A program made the position numbers and the translations under genes. DNA of 64,000 bases from Arthrobacter sp. Bi83 (GTDB lineage Bacteria > Actinomycetota > Actinomycetes > Actinomycetales > Micrococcaceae). This document shows, piece by piece, positions 42,821 through 52,950 of the stretch. Position 1 is the stretch's first letter. Each line of letters starts with the position of its first letter. Under the pieces are notes generated by a model. The model searched no databases. It had not been told where the DNA came from and worked only from the letters and a program-made list of their open reading frames with translations. The stretch spans positions 248,001 to 312,000 of the forward strand of contig NZ_CAKKLY010000001.1 of the NCBI RefSeq assembly GCF_918698095.1, written 5' to 3'.

Positions 42821-44929
42821 TCAGGCGTCGATGCGCTCCCGGTCCAGGCTGGCTGCCCCCGCTATGATGAAGTCCTTCCGCGGCGCCACGTCCGATCCCA
42901 TCAGCAGGTCGAAGGTGGCCTCCGCGCGCTGGGCGTTCTCGATGTTCACCTTGCGGAGCATCCGGTGCCGGGGATCCATGGTGGTTTCGGCGAGCTGTTC
43001 TGCGTCCATCTCCCCCAGGCCCTTGTAGCGCTGGATCGGTTCCTTGTACCGCTTGCCCTCCTTGGCGAGCCTGGCCAGCAGTGTGTGAAGCTCGGCCTCC
43101 GAGTAGGTGTAGATCATCTCGTTGGCCTTCTGGCCGGGGTTGATGACTTCCACCCGGTGCAGCGGCGGCACGGCTGCGAAGACTCTGCCCTCCTCTACCA
43201 TGGGGCGCATGTAGCGGAAGAACAGCGTGAGCAGCAGAGTGCGGATGTGGGCGCCGTCGACGTCGGCGTCGGTCATCAGGATGACTTTCCCGTAGCGGGC
43301 CGCCTCGATCGCGAAGCTGCGGCCCGAGCCCGCCCCGACCACCTGGATCAGCGCGGCACATTCGGCGTTGGACAGCATGTCGCCCACCGAGGCCTTCTGG
43401 ACGTTGAGGATCTTTCCGCGGATGGGCAGCAGCGCCTGGAAGTCGGAGGACCGTGCCAGCTTCGCCGTGCCCAGGGCGGAGTCGCCCTCAACGATGAACA
43501 GTTCGGAGCGGGCAACGTCGTCGGTCCGGCAGTCCGCCAGCTTGGTGGGCATTGACGACGTCTCAAGCGCGGTCTTGCGGCGCTGCGTCTCCTTATGGAC
43601 GCGGGCCGAGATGCGCGACTTCATCTCGCTGACGATCTTCTCAAGCAGCAGCGCTGACTGCGCCTTGTCGTTGCGGTTTGCGGAGTTGAGTTTGGCGGAG
43701 ATCTCCCGCTCCACCACCCTGGCCACGATCGCCTTGACCGCCGACGTACCCAGGATTTCCTTGGTCTGGCCCTCGAACTGCGGTTCGGCGAGCCTGACAG
43801 TCAGGACGGCGGTGAGGCCGGCGAAGATGTCGTCTTTCTCGATTTTGTCGTTGCCGGCCTTCAGTTTCCTGGCGTTGGTCTCCACGGCCTTGCGGAATGT
43901 CTTGACCAGTGCCTGCTCGAAGCCTGCCTGGTGCGTGCCTCCCTTGGGGGTGGAGATGATGTTGACGAAGCTGCGGACGGCGGTGTCGTAGCCGATCCCC
44001 CAGCGCAGGGCGACGTCCACCTCACAGTCACGTTCCACTTCGGCCAGCTTGCTGTGGCCTTTGTCGTCCAGCACCGGGACGGTTTCCTTGAACTTGCCGG
44101 CCCCGTGCAGCCGCCACACGTCAGTGACCCCCGAGTCAATGGCGAGGAATTCCACGAATTCGGAGATGCCGCCGTCGTGGTGGAACACCTCCTCATGGGG
44201 ACCGTGTTCCCCCGGGGTACCGGGAACTTTGCGTTCGTCGCGGACGGTCAACTTCAGACCAGGAACCAGGAAGGAGGTCTGGCGGGCTCGGGCGGCCAGT
44301 TCCTCGTAGGAGAACTTGGCGTCCGTGGTGAAGATCTGCCGGTCGGCCCAATACCGGATCCGCGTTCCGGTGACGCCGCGCTTGGCCTTGCCTACGATGT
44401 CAAGCACCGAATCGTCCACAAAGGGGGTGAAATCGGCCGCCGGATCGGGCCGGGGGCCGCTGTCCTTAAACCGCCCGGGCTCGCCCCGTCGGAAGGACAT
44501 CTTGTACGTCTTTCCTCCGCGGTCCACTTCCACATCGAGCCGGGCGGACAGCGCGTTGACCACCGACGCGCCCACGCCGTGCAGGCCGCCCGAGGCAGTG
44601 TACGAGCCGCCGCCGAACTTGCCGCCGGCGTGCAGCTTGGTAAAGACGACCTCCACGCCGGTCAGGCCGGTCTTGGGTTCCATGTCGACCGGGATGCCGC
44701 GGCCGTCGTCGTGGATCTCCACGGAGTTGTCGGCGTGAAGGATGATCTTGATGTCGTGGCCAAAACCGGCCAGGGCCTCATCCACCGAGTTGTCGATAAT
44801 CTCCCAGAGGCAGTGCATGAGGCCCCTGGAGTCCGTGGAACCGATGTACATGCCCGGACGCTTGCGGACGGCCTCCAGGCCCTCCAGCACCGAAAGGTGG
44901 CGTGCGGTGTAATCAGAACTCGGTGTCAC
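42821..44929 (-). CDS. parE: DNA topoisomerase IV subunit B (GyrB-like)
   Basis: 702 aa. The GHKL ATPase domain (to about 230) has EIIDNSVDEAL (Glu43, Asn47), DDGRGIPV and GGLHGVGASVVNAL. A transducer follows, then a TOPRIM domain with FIVEGDSALG and MTDADVDGAHIRTL, ending in the usual tail (YKGLGEMDAEQL). It supplies ATP hydrolysis for DNA strand passage with ParC (29888-32401). The GTG at 44929 has GGAG at a somewhat long distance. Its place next to the sigma factor gene matches Streptomyces parE near hrdB, supporting topoisomerase IV rather than gyrase. Confidence 0.93.
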   Translation of the reverse strand: MTPSSDYTARHLSVLEGLEAVRKRPGMYIGSTDSRGLMHCLWEIIDNSVDEALAGFGHDIKIILHADNSVEIHDDGRGIPVDMEPKTGLTGVEVVFTKLHAGGKFGGGSYTASGGLHGVGASVVNALSARLDVEVDRGGKTYKMSFRRGEPGRFKDSGPRPDPAADFTPFVDDSVLDIVGKAKRGVTGTRIRYWADRQIFTTDAKFSYEELAARARQTSFLVPGLKLTVRDERKVPGTPGEHGPHEEVFHHDGGISEFVEFLAIDSGVTDVWRLHGAGKFKETVPVLDDKGHSKLAEVERDCEVDVALRWGIGYDTAVRSFVNIISTPKGGTHQAGFEQALVKTFRKAVETNARKLKAGNDKIEKDDIFAGLTAVLTVRLAEPQFEGQTKEILGTSAVKAIVARVVEREISAKLNSANRNDKAQSALLLEKIVSEMKSRISARVHKETQRRKTALETSSMPTKLADCRTDDVARSELFIVEGDSALGTAKLARSSDFQALLPIRGKILNVQKASVGDMLSNAECAALIQVVGAGSGRSFAIEAARYGKVILMTDADVDGAHIRTLLLTLFFRYMRPMVEEGRVFAAVPPLHRVEVINPGQKANEMIYTYSEAELHTLLARLAKEGKRYKEPIQRYKGLGEMDAEQLAETTMDPRHRMLRKVNIENAQRAEATFDLLMGSDVAPRKDFIIAGAASLDRERIDA

Positions 44930-45154
44930 AGGTGGTGCACTCCTTCAGCGGCGGGCCGGCTAAGGCATAAAACGACTCCTTCCAGCCTAGTCCCGCGGCC
45001 CCTTTGCCCCCGGCTGCCACTCCCGCCGGAGCACCCGGCGGCCCTGGTTCGTTACGCAGACGTGATACGCGCACAGCGAAAGTGACACATCCTTGCCATG
45101 CTTTGGCGCCGAATACTGGTTATATAGATGTACAGATCTACTAAGGAGGCCGAC

Positions 45155-45376
45155 ATGACAACAGCAGTTGCCGACCGCACACTCACCGCAGCTGACCGGT
45201 GCGACCGTTGCGGTGCACAGGCATACGTCCGGGTTGTACTCGAGTCCTCCGGAGGTGAGCTGCTCTTCTGCGCTCACCATTCACGTGCCGTCGAAGCGAC
45301 GCTCAAGCCGCTGAGTTCGGACTGGCACGACGAGACGGGCCGGCTTCATGAGAAAGCACCGGTACCGGTCGACTAG
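45155..45376 (+). CDS. small zinc-binding protein of the DUF7455 type
   Basis: 73 aa. It has one CDRCG knuckle near the N-terminus and LLFCAHH near the middle, which together could bind one zinc. The rest is soluble and ends in an acidic tail. This short protein is found next to the primary sigma factor gene in many actinobacteria; I recall it as DUF7455. The strong AAGGAGG five bases before the ATG and an AT-rich stretch (45117-45132, TGGTTATATAGATG) upstream point to high expression. It ends inside a 22-bp tandem duplication. Function unknown. Confidence 0.85.
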   Translation: MTTAVADRTLTAADRCDRCGAQAYVRVVLESSGGELLFCAHHSRAVEATLKPLSSDWHDETGRLHEKAPVPVD

Positions 45377-45411
45377 ACCACGCAGCTGAGTCGACTAGAC
45401 CACGCAGCTGA
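45368..45411 (+). repeat. perfect 22-bp tandem duplication spanning the stop codon
   Basis: The unit 45368-45389 (GTCGACTAGACCACGCAGCT plus GA) is repeated exactly at 45390-45411. The first copy contains the last two codons and the stop of the DUF7455-type gene; the second repeats them out of context. Confidence 0.95.
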
Positions 45412-45423
45412 AAAGCTCGAAGC

Positions 45424-45462
45424 AAAAAAGCCAGGGTTCCCGAAAGGGACCCTGGCTTTTTT
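45424..45462. terminator. bidirectional Rho-independent terminator
   Basis: AAAAAAGCCAGGGTTCCC, loop GAAA, GGGACCCTGGCTTTTTT: 17 pairs with one bulged T. It has A- and T-tracts on both sides, so it can serve the DUF7455-type gene and the convergent sigma gene. Confidence 0.9.
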
Positions 45463-45514
45463 CTGTCCGGAATCAGGAACGGGATCAGCGCCCTCCGGCT
45501 GAAAAGCGAAAGCC

Positions 45515-45547
45515 AGGGCCGCCGCCGGTTTGTCCGGCGGCGGCCCT
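45515..45547 (-). terminator. hairpin after the sigma factor gene
   Basis: AGGGCCGCCGCCGG and CCGGCGGCGGCCCT pair perfectly (14 bp, 5-base loop). On the minus strand it is followed by GGCTTTCGCTTTT. Probably the primary sigA terminator. Confidence 0.75.
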
Positions 45548-45575
45548 CGCCTTGGAGCTACTGGTCCAGAATGTC

Positions 45576-46901
<1,326 letters not shown>

Positions 46902-47179
46902 AGAAAACCTTTCTAGCGGCGGTCTGTGGAATCACCATACGGGCAACACCACTATGACCCTGTCAAGTCCGTGATTGACATCAGGTGCAACCACGACCGA
47001 CAGAGCCATTAAGTAGAACTGCCGGAGCGGCCGCAATGTTCCCGTTTCCGGTTCCACTGCAAGCACTGATTCACGGACCCAACCGGGTCTCGGCAACCAT
47101 TGTCTCATGATTTTCCCAATCAGGGGCCGATGCGACCGTAAGGGCAGCCGACGGGCAACCCTCCGCGGGAGCGGCTGCG

Positions 47180-48451
47180 CTAGGCGGCGTCCGTTCCGAA
47201 TTTCTGCCAGGCCGCCTCCCGCCTGGCCGCCCAGCCGCAGATGGTTCCCCGGCGGACCACCTCGGAAAGAAGTTCCGCCAGCCTGTATCCGGGGGTCGCC
47301 TCCAGTGCCCGGTCCAGCGAGGCGTGGGCAAAGGAGCCCCTCCCCCGGCACCATTCGATCCACCCCTTGGCGGTCCATGCCGCTGCCTGCGCCTCGCCGG
47401 GGCCGCAGGACACGAGCTGCAGCATCACATCCTCAAGACATTTCATCCTGCTCCAGTCCGGCAGATCCGGGCTCAGGCCCAAGAGGACCTCGCCATAGCC
47501 GGGAATGGTGGCCGGCTCGGGCTTCCCGCCGGAAGTCGCATCATCGGCCGCGCCCGACGCCCCCGGGGCTGAGGCCGCCAGTCCTCCAGGCCGTTCGGCC
47601 TCCGGCAGTCCCGCAAATGACGGACCCATCGCCGGGGGGCCCGGCCGGCCCGAGAAGATGCCGAATTGCTCGGCACCGGCCACGGCTGCAGGTCGCCCCG
47701 CCGCCGCCATCACCAGGACTGCGTCGCGCCAGGAGGGTACGCCAAGGGTCGCGCGCAGGAAGCCTGCAAGGTCGTCCGGCAGTTCGGCGCCGGATTTGGC
47801 ACCCAGCGCCAGTTCCCAGGCGTCCAGCACCCTGTCGAACTGGGGACGGCTGGTCCGCCGGGTGCAGAGCTCGGCCGCCCAGTGCCGTTCAGATGCCAGC
47901 ACCGCAGGATGCGGTCCCGAGGCGCCGCCGCCGGCTGGATCGTCTCCGGGCGGCGACCCGACGCTGCTGCCCAGATACACCATCTCTGCGTTGAGGCGGC
48001 TGTCGCGGATCTCGGCTACGGGACGTCCCGGCAGGGGGCAGCAGCCGGTGTCAGTGCAGTACACGTTCCGCCAGTACTGCTCGCCTACGTACCAGGCGTC
48101 CCGCACCGGCATTCCGGCCAGTCCAAGAGCGGATTCGAGATCTGCCAACAGTGCCCGGTTGACGCGGGGCCCGGCGTCCTCCGCCCAGCCGACGTTCGTG
48201 AAGAACATCAGCAGCGTGCCGTCGGCGTCGTTGTCCGCGAGAAGGTAGTCGGCCACGGCGCGGGCGAAGTCTTCCCGTCCGCGCCTGGATGCCGCCGCCT
48301 CCGGCAGGTCGACCCGGAGCGTGGCCCCAAGCCGCTTTCCCTGCATGGTCATGGCCACAAGGCTGCGGGATGGCCAGTACCCCAGCGTGTGCGGTACATA
48401 TCCGAGGATGTCTTCGGGGCCGTTAATGGTCAGGTGCTGGGGTGCGGTCAT
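47180..48451 (-). CDS. DUF4192 protein
   Basis: 423 aa. The N-terminal motif LTINGPEDILGYVPHTLGYWPSRSLVAM, then DNDADGTLLMFFTNVGW and CTDTGCCPLPGRPV, identifies DUF4192, an actinobacterial family of unknown function. A Pro/Gly-rich linker with low complexity lies around 255-310. The C-terminal part (AWTAKGWIEWCRGRGSFAHASLDRAL) resembles repeats scoring workload-type helices. The ATG at 48451 has GGAGG just upstream. Stands alone downstream of an MFS gene in the same direction. Confidence 0.85.
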   Translation of the reverse strand: MTAPQHLTINGPEDILGYVPHTLGYWPSRSLVAMTMQGKRLGATLRVDLPEAAASRRGREDFARAVADYLLADNDADGTLLMFFTNVGWAEDAGPRVNRALLADLESALGLAGMPVRDAWYVGEQYWRNVYCTDTGCCPLPGRPVAEIRDSRLNAEMVYLGSSVGSPPGDDPAGGGASGPHPAVLASERHWAAELCTRRTSRPQFDRVLDAWELALGAKSGAELPDDLAGFLRATLGVPSWRDAVLVMAAAGRPAAVAGAEQFGIFSGRPGPPAMGPSFAGLPEAERPGGLAASAPGASGAADDATSGGKPEPATIPGYGEVLLGLSPDLPDWSRMKCLEDVMLQLVSCGPGEAQAAAWTAKGWIEWCRGRGSFAHASLDRALEATPGYRLAELLSEVVRRGTICGWAARREAAWQKFGTDAA

Positions 48452-48591
48452 GCCTCCAGCCTCCAGCAGTCCATTACCGCCCGGTAGGTCCGGCTTTCGG
48501 CATGTGGATCAATGCCGGATGTGGAGGGATAGTGTCAGCCGTCAGCCGCGGAACTGCGAGGCGGCGGTCCGCCCGGCAGCGGACCGAAATG

Positions 48592-49932
48592 CTAGCCGGG
48601 AGACGAGGACTTGCGCCGGGCGTTCCGCGCCCTGCGCTGCTCGGCCATGGCCTGGAGCAGCGGCGGAACCACCACCCCCTGGGCTGCCATCTGCCGGCGC
48701 ACCTTGCGGCGGACCGCCAGCATGGCGACGGACCCGATGCCAAGGATCAGGAAGTGCACGGACAGGGCGACGCGGAACGGTTCGAGGCCATACAGCACCC
48801 CGTGGGAGAACCCGGTGGAGTACAGGATGTCCAGGACGGCGCCGATCAGGAAGATGGCGACGAGGGCGGCGACGAAACCGCCCACATTGACGATGCCGGT
48901 GGCGGTACCGATGCGGTGCGCCGGATTAAAGGTGCGGGCGAAATCGAAGCCGATCATGGACCCTGGCCCTCCGATGGCCAGCACCACCACAAGCCCGGCA
49001 AGCAGCCACAAGGGTGAGCGGCCTGGGTAGAGGAGCACCGCCGCCCAGGCCGCGGCCGTAGCCGCGACCAGGAGGAGAACCATGGTGGAGCGCCGGAGGG
49101 GGTGCCGTGACACAAACCGCCCGATCAGCGGCCCGGCGCCGATGGCACCGGCCACGTAGAGGGACATGAGCGCGGCCACGGTGCCGGCGTCCAGGCCCTG
49201 CGCCGAAATCAGGAAGGGATATCCCCAGGTCATGGCGAACACGGTGCCGCTGAACTGGATAGTGAAGTGACTCCACATGCCAAGCCGGGTGCCGGGCTGC
49301 TTCCAGGCCCGGGACAGCGAGACGCCGGTGGCCCGCAGACCCTTTGTTGACTGCTGCTGGGGAGTACCTGGCGGTGCGTCCTGCAGCAACAGAGTGACGA
49401 AGACCACTGCGACGCCGGACAGCCCCGCCAATGACAGAAAGGCGGGGCTCCAGCCGGCAGTATGCAGAATGAAGGCGAACGGCACCACACTGAGCAGCTG
49501 CCCGAGTTGCCCCGACATCCCGGTGAGCTGGGTCAGCAGCGGCACCCGGGCTGGGGCAAACCAGAGCGGGATCAGCCGGATGACGGAGATGAACGTCATG
49601 GCGTCGCCGGCGCCCACCAGCACCCGGCCGAGCGCGCCGGCAGGGACGCTTTCCGCGAAGGCGAGCTGGAGCTGGCCGAGCCCCATGAGCACGGCGCCGC
49701 CGGCAATCATGGCCCGGGACCCGAACCTGTCCACGAGGACGCCCACGGGGATCTGGAGCGAGGCGTAGACCAGCAGCTGCAGCACCGTGAAAAACGAAAT
49801 TGCCGAGGCGCTGGCATGGAACCGCTCGGTGGCCTCGAGGCCCACCACGCCAAACGACGTACGCTGGGTCACAGCCACCAGGTAAGAGAAAATACCGATG
49901 GACCAAATGAGCCAGGCGCGGGGTGCAGTCAC
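48592..49932 (-). CDS. MFS transporter
   Basis: 446 aa with 12 predicted membrane helices and the MFS loop motif GVLVDRFGSRAMI between helices 2 and 3. The start WLIWSIGIFSYLVAVTQRTSFGVVGL is typical of actinobacterial sugar-phosphate/nitrate-like MFS members, but the substrate is not readable. The GTG at 49932 has a CATAAT box six bases upstream and no ribosome site, so it is probably leaderless. The promoter abuts the PAC2-gene terminator. Confidence 0.88.
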   Translation of the reverse strand: MTAPRAWLIWSIGIFSYLVAVTQRTSFGVVGLEATERFHASASAISFFTVLQLLVYASLQIPVGVLVDRFGSRAMIAGGAVLMGLGQLQLAFAESVPAGALGRVLVGAGDAMTFISVIRLIPLWFAPARVPLLTQLTGMSGQLGQLLSVVPFAFILHTAGWSPAFLSLAGLSGVAVVFVTLLLQDAPPGTPQQQSTKGLRATGVSLSRAWKQPGTRLGMWSHFTIQFSGTVFAMTWGYPFLISAQGLDAGTVAALMSLYVAGAIGAGPLIGRFVSRHPLRRSTMVLLLVAATAAAWAAVLLYPGRSPLWLLAGLVVVLAIGGPGSMIGFDFARTFNPAHRIGTATGIVNVGGFVAALVAIFLIGAVLDILYSTGFSHGVLYGLEPFRVALSVHFLILGIGSVAMLAVRRKVRRQMAAQGVVVPPLLQAMAEQRRARNARRKSSSPG

Positions 49933-49938
49933 CTTTTT

Positions 49939-49944
49939 ATTATG
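49939..49944 (-). promoter_or_regulatory. leaderless -10 box (CATAAT) of the MFS gene
   Basis: CATAAT followed by six bases and GTG at 49932 on the minus strand. Confidence 0.5.
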
Positions 49945-49959
49945 CCCGCCGTCAGCAAA

Positions 49960-49995
49960 AATCCTATTTTATCGTCAGGTTTAGTGACGAGGATT
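49960..49995 (-). terminator. hairpin after the PAC2 gene
   Basis: TCGTCA/TGACGA (49972-49990) with the outer pair AATCC/GGATT (49960-49995). On the minus strand GGATTTTT follows. It overlaps the last bases of the PAC2 gene. Confidence 0.55.
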
Positions 49996-50932
49996 ATTGA
50001 CCTGGAGTCTCTCGCGCCAAGTAGGCCTCAACAGCGGCACCCAGGGCATCGCCGTCGGGCAGTTCGTCATTTTCGTCGGCCAGCAGGGACCGCCGGACGG
50101 TGCCCTCGGCTTTCTCGTCGTAGCGGGCCTCCAGCTTCGAAACCACCTGCTGGACATCCGCCGAGGCCTCGATCTGTTCGGCGATCTGCCGTCCGACCTC
50201 ACGACCCGACTCCCGGAGCCTGTCGGCGGGAAGCATGAGGGACGTCGCGGCGCCCAGGTACTCCAGCCCGGCGACGGCCGCCGTCGGATATTCGGCCTCG
50301 GCCAGGTAATGCGGCACGTGGATGACGTAGCCCGCCACGTTGCGCTCCGCTTCCATCAGGCGGAGTTCCAACACATGGCCCACGGCTGCCGGCACTTCGA
50401 CGGTGGGCTTCCAGGCAGAGATGCCTTCGATCAGTTCGGGACGGTTTCCGTGCACCGTCACGCCAACCGGGCGGGTGTGCGGCACGGGCATCGGAATGGA
50501 GTGGATCCACGTGACAAGGTTGACGTCGAGGGCGTCGACGATCTGCACCACGGCGCGGGCGAAGCGTTCCCACTGCAGGTCCGGCTCGAATCCTGCGAGG
50601 AAGAGAAATGGTTTACCCAGGCCGTCGACCAGCCGGTACAGCGCAAGGCTCGGGGCCTGGTAATCCTCCAGGTGGTCCTCCACAAAGGACACGTGCGGCC
50701 TCCGGGACCTGTAGTCGATCAGCTGGTCGGCGTCGAACACGGCCACGCGCTCGGAATCGAGCGTGTCCAGCAGTTCGGCCGTGATCTGCTTGACCACGTG
50801 GCCGGCGTCGGCAAAACCGGTGAAGCCCATCACCAGATTCAGCCCGCGGAGTTCGGGGCTGTGGAACAGCTCAATGTTTTTGGCATAGAGCGCATCGGGG
50901 TCCAGCAGCGAGCCGGAAATCCGTTCAAACAC
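49994..50932 (-). CDS. PAC2-family protein
   Basis: 312 aa. The PAC2 fold is marked by LNLVMGFTGFADAGHVVKQI, then PSLALYRLVDGLGKPFLFLAGFEPDLQW and HGNRPELIEGISAW. In eukaryotes PAC2 is a proteasome assembly chaperone; in actinobacteria the family occurs with the proteasome-bearing species but the role is unproven. The C-terminus (about 240-312) is a charged helical region. GTG at 50932 with AAAGGA upstream. Divergent from pepA. Confidence 0.85.
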   Translation of the reverse strand: MFERISGSLLDPDALYAKNIELFHSPELRGLNLVMGFTGFADAGHVVKQITAELLDTLDSERVAVFDADQLIDYRSRRPHVSFVEDHLEDYQAPSLALYRLVDGLGKPFLFLAGFEPDLQWERFARAVVQIVDALDVNLVTWIHSIPMPVPHTRPVGVTVHGNRPELIEGISAWKPTVEVPAAVGHVLELRLMEAERNVAGYVIHVPHYLAEAEYPTAAVAGLEYLGAATSLMLPADRLRESGREVGRQIAEQIEASADVQQVVSKLEARYDEKAEGTVRRSLLADENDELPDGDALGAAVEAYLARETPGQ

Positions 50933-51172
50933 GGCGAGTTCCTTTCGTGGTCGGGGTTAATGTCCATAACGCTGTGGATCTCCGCAGCATTCCTTGCACG
51001 GAAGTGGCGCGGCTCTCAATTAATCCGGCTGCGCGGCGGCCGAGAGACTACGATCGGAACTGGCCTTTGCTGAGGGCCAGTGTTTTCCGGCGGCCTCCCA
51101 TTCGGACGGCGTCCGGGTACCCATGGCAGGGCGCCTCACATGGACTTCCTGCCCGAACCGTCACAGAGAATT

Positions 51173-51186
51173 GAGGACTGATCCTC
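51173..51186 (+). promoter_or_regulatory. pepA ribosome site inside a small hairpin
   Basis: GAGGA (51173-51177) pairs with TCCTC (51182-51186), directly before the GTG; could damp translation of pepA. Confidence 0.35.
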
Positions 51187-52710
51187 GTGGTCAAGAATAG
51201 TGAAATCAACATTAGTGCCATTGCGCGCGACCTCAAGAAGGCTGCCAGCGACGCGGTCGTCATCGGTGTAGGACAGGGCGCGAACGGTCCGGTCCTCCTC
51301 GAGAACCCGCTGACGGCCAAGTCGGCCGAAGCGCTGGCCGAATCGTTGAAGGTTCTTGGCATCACGGGGGCGGCGGACCAGGCCGTCCGCCTCCCCGGAC
51401 TTCCCGAAACCGGCGCCTCCGTGATTGTGCTGGCTGGCGTCGGCAAGGTCATCGGCGGCCAGCCGCTGACCCGCGAGGCGCTGCGCCGCGCCGCCGGTTC
51501 GGCCGTCCGCCAGCTGGCCGGACTGGCCACGGTAACGCTGGCCTTCCCGACGGCGGACGTCGCCGATGTCGCCGCCGTCGCCGAGGGCGCGGCACTGGGC
51601 TCCTATTCATTTACGGAATACCGTTCCTCGAAGGACGGCCTTAAGGACCCTGTCAGCAACGTGGTCATCTTCACGGACTTTGCCGCCGACAAGGAACTTG
51701 AGCCGGCCCTGAAGCGCGCAGGCCTGCTTGGCAAGGCCGTCAACGCCACGCGTTCCCTGGTGAACCAGCCGCCGAGCCACCTGTTCCCCGAGTCCTTCGC
51801 GGATGCCGCCAAGGAACTGTCGAAGGGCCTGCCCGTCAAGGTGACAGTGTGGGACGAGAAACGCCTCGAGAAGGAGGGCTTCGGCGGCATCATGGGCGTC
51901 GGCAAGGGCTCCTCACGCCAGCCCCGCCTCGTAAAGGTGGAATACGCGCCGGCGAAGGCCACCAAGAAGATCGCACTCGTGGGCAAGGGCATCACGTTCG
52001 ACACGGGCGGCATCTCCATTAAGCCGGCACTCGGCATGGGCGACATGAAGAGCGACATGGCGGGCGCCGCCGTCGTCCTTAATACGGTGCTCGCCCTGGC
52101 GGGCCTGGGCCTGCCGGTCAAGGCGACCGCCTGGCTCTGCATCGCGGAAAACATGCCGTCCGGTGCCGCCTCACGCCCGGCGGACGTCCTGACGATGTTC
52201 GGTGGAAAGACCGTCGAGGTGCTCAACACCGACGCTGAAGGCCGTCTGGTCATGGCCGACGGCATCGTCGCCGCGAGCCAGGAGTTCCCGGACGCGATCA
52301 TCGACGTCGCCACGCTCACGGGGGCGCAGCTGATCGCGCTCGGCAACCGCACCGCGGGCGTCATGGGCGCCGACAGCGTGACGGGGCCGCTCAAGGACGC
52401 CGCGGACCGCGCCGGTGAGCTGGTCTGGCCCATGCCCCTGCCCGAGGAGCTGAGGCCGAGCCTGGACTCGCAGGTCGCGGACCTGGCAAACATCGGCGAA
52501 CGTCACGGCGGCATGATGACGGCCGCCGTGTTCCTGCGCGAATTCGTGGGCAACGGCAAGGACGGCCAGCCGATCCCCTGGGCGCACATCGACATTGCAG
52601 GTCCGTCCTTTAACAACGGCGCACCGTACGGCTACACGCCCAAGCAGGGCACTGGCTGCACGGTCCGCACGCTCGTGGCGTATGTCGAGGATCTCCTGGC
52701 CTCAGCCTGA
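51187..52710 (+). CDS. pepA: leucyl aminopeptidase
   Basis: 507 aa, M17 family. It removes N-terminal residues from peptides, with two metal ions. The metal/active site is visible as GKGITFDTGGISIKPALGMGDMKSDM and the family signature NTDAEGRLVMAD. The N-terminal regulatory domain covers about 1-170. The GTG at 51187 has GAGGA nine bases upstream, which can pair with the sequence next to the start. An inverted repeat ACTGGCC/GGCCAGT lies in the leader (about 51058-51080). Divergent from the PAC2 gene; a 20-bp perfect terminator follows. Confidence 0.95.
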   Translation: MVKNSEINISAIARDLKKAASDAVVIGVGQGANGPVLLENPLTAKSAEALAESLKVLGITGAADQAVRLPGLPETGASVIVLAGVGKVIGGQPLTREALRRAAGSAVRQLAGLATVTLAFPTADVADVAAVAEGAALGSYSFTEYRSSKDGLKDPVSNVVIFTDFAADKELEPALKRAGLLGKAVNATRSLVNQPPSHLFPESFADAAKELSKGLPVKVTVWDEKRLEKEGFGGIMGVGKGSSRQPRLVKVEYAPAKATKKIALVGKGITFDTGGISIKPALGMGDMKSDMAGAAVVLNTVLALAGLGLPVKATAWLCIAENMPSGAASRPADVLTMFGGKTVEVLNTDAEGRLVMADGIVAASQEFPDAIIDVATLTGAQLIALGNRTAGVMGADSVTGPLKDAADRAGELVWPMPLPEELRPSLDSQVADLANIGERHGGMMTAAVFLREFVGNGKDGQPIPWAHIDIAGPSFNNGAPYGYTPKQGTGCTVRTLVAYVEDLLASA

Positions 52711-52717
52711 CCGGCGC

Positions 52718-52763
52718 CGCGGCAGTGTGGCGGGCGGTGTGATCCGCCCGCCACACTGCCGCG
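52718..52763 (+). terminator. 20-bp perfect hairpin after pepA
   Basis: The left arm CGCGGCAGTGTGGCGGGCGG and its exact complement, loop TGTGAT. There is no T-run, but the stem is very stable. Confidence 0.75.
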
Positions 52764-52950
52764 TGACACTGGACACAAGCGCTCCACAAAAGTCGCGGCA
52801 AGGTGGAGCATGGATAAGTGGTTCGCTAAGGTGAACCTCGGTAGTCACAAATGAAAGGGAACCGGCCTGCTGGCATAATCACGGCAGAGCAAGTTCCAAG
52901 ACCAGATGATGCGTACTCTCGTGTCATCGTTCACGCGAGGGAGCGTCTAA

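Noticed and set aside
46932..47108. 58-codon frame upstream of sigA, minus strand
   Set aside because: Mixed codon bias, no ribosome site, and it would occupy the sigA promoter region with its TTGACA.
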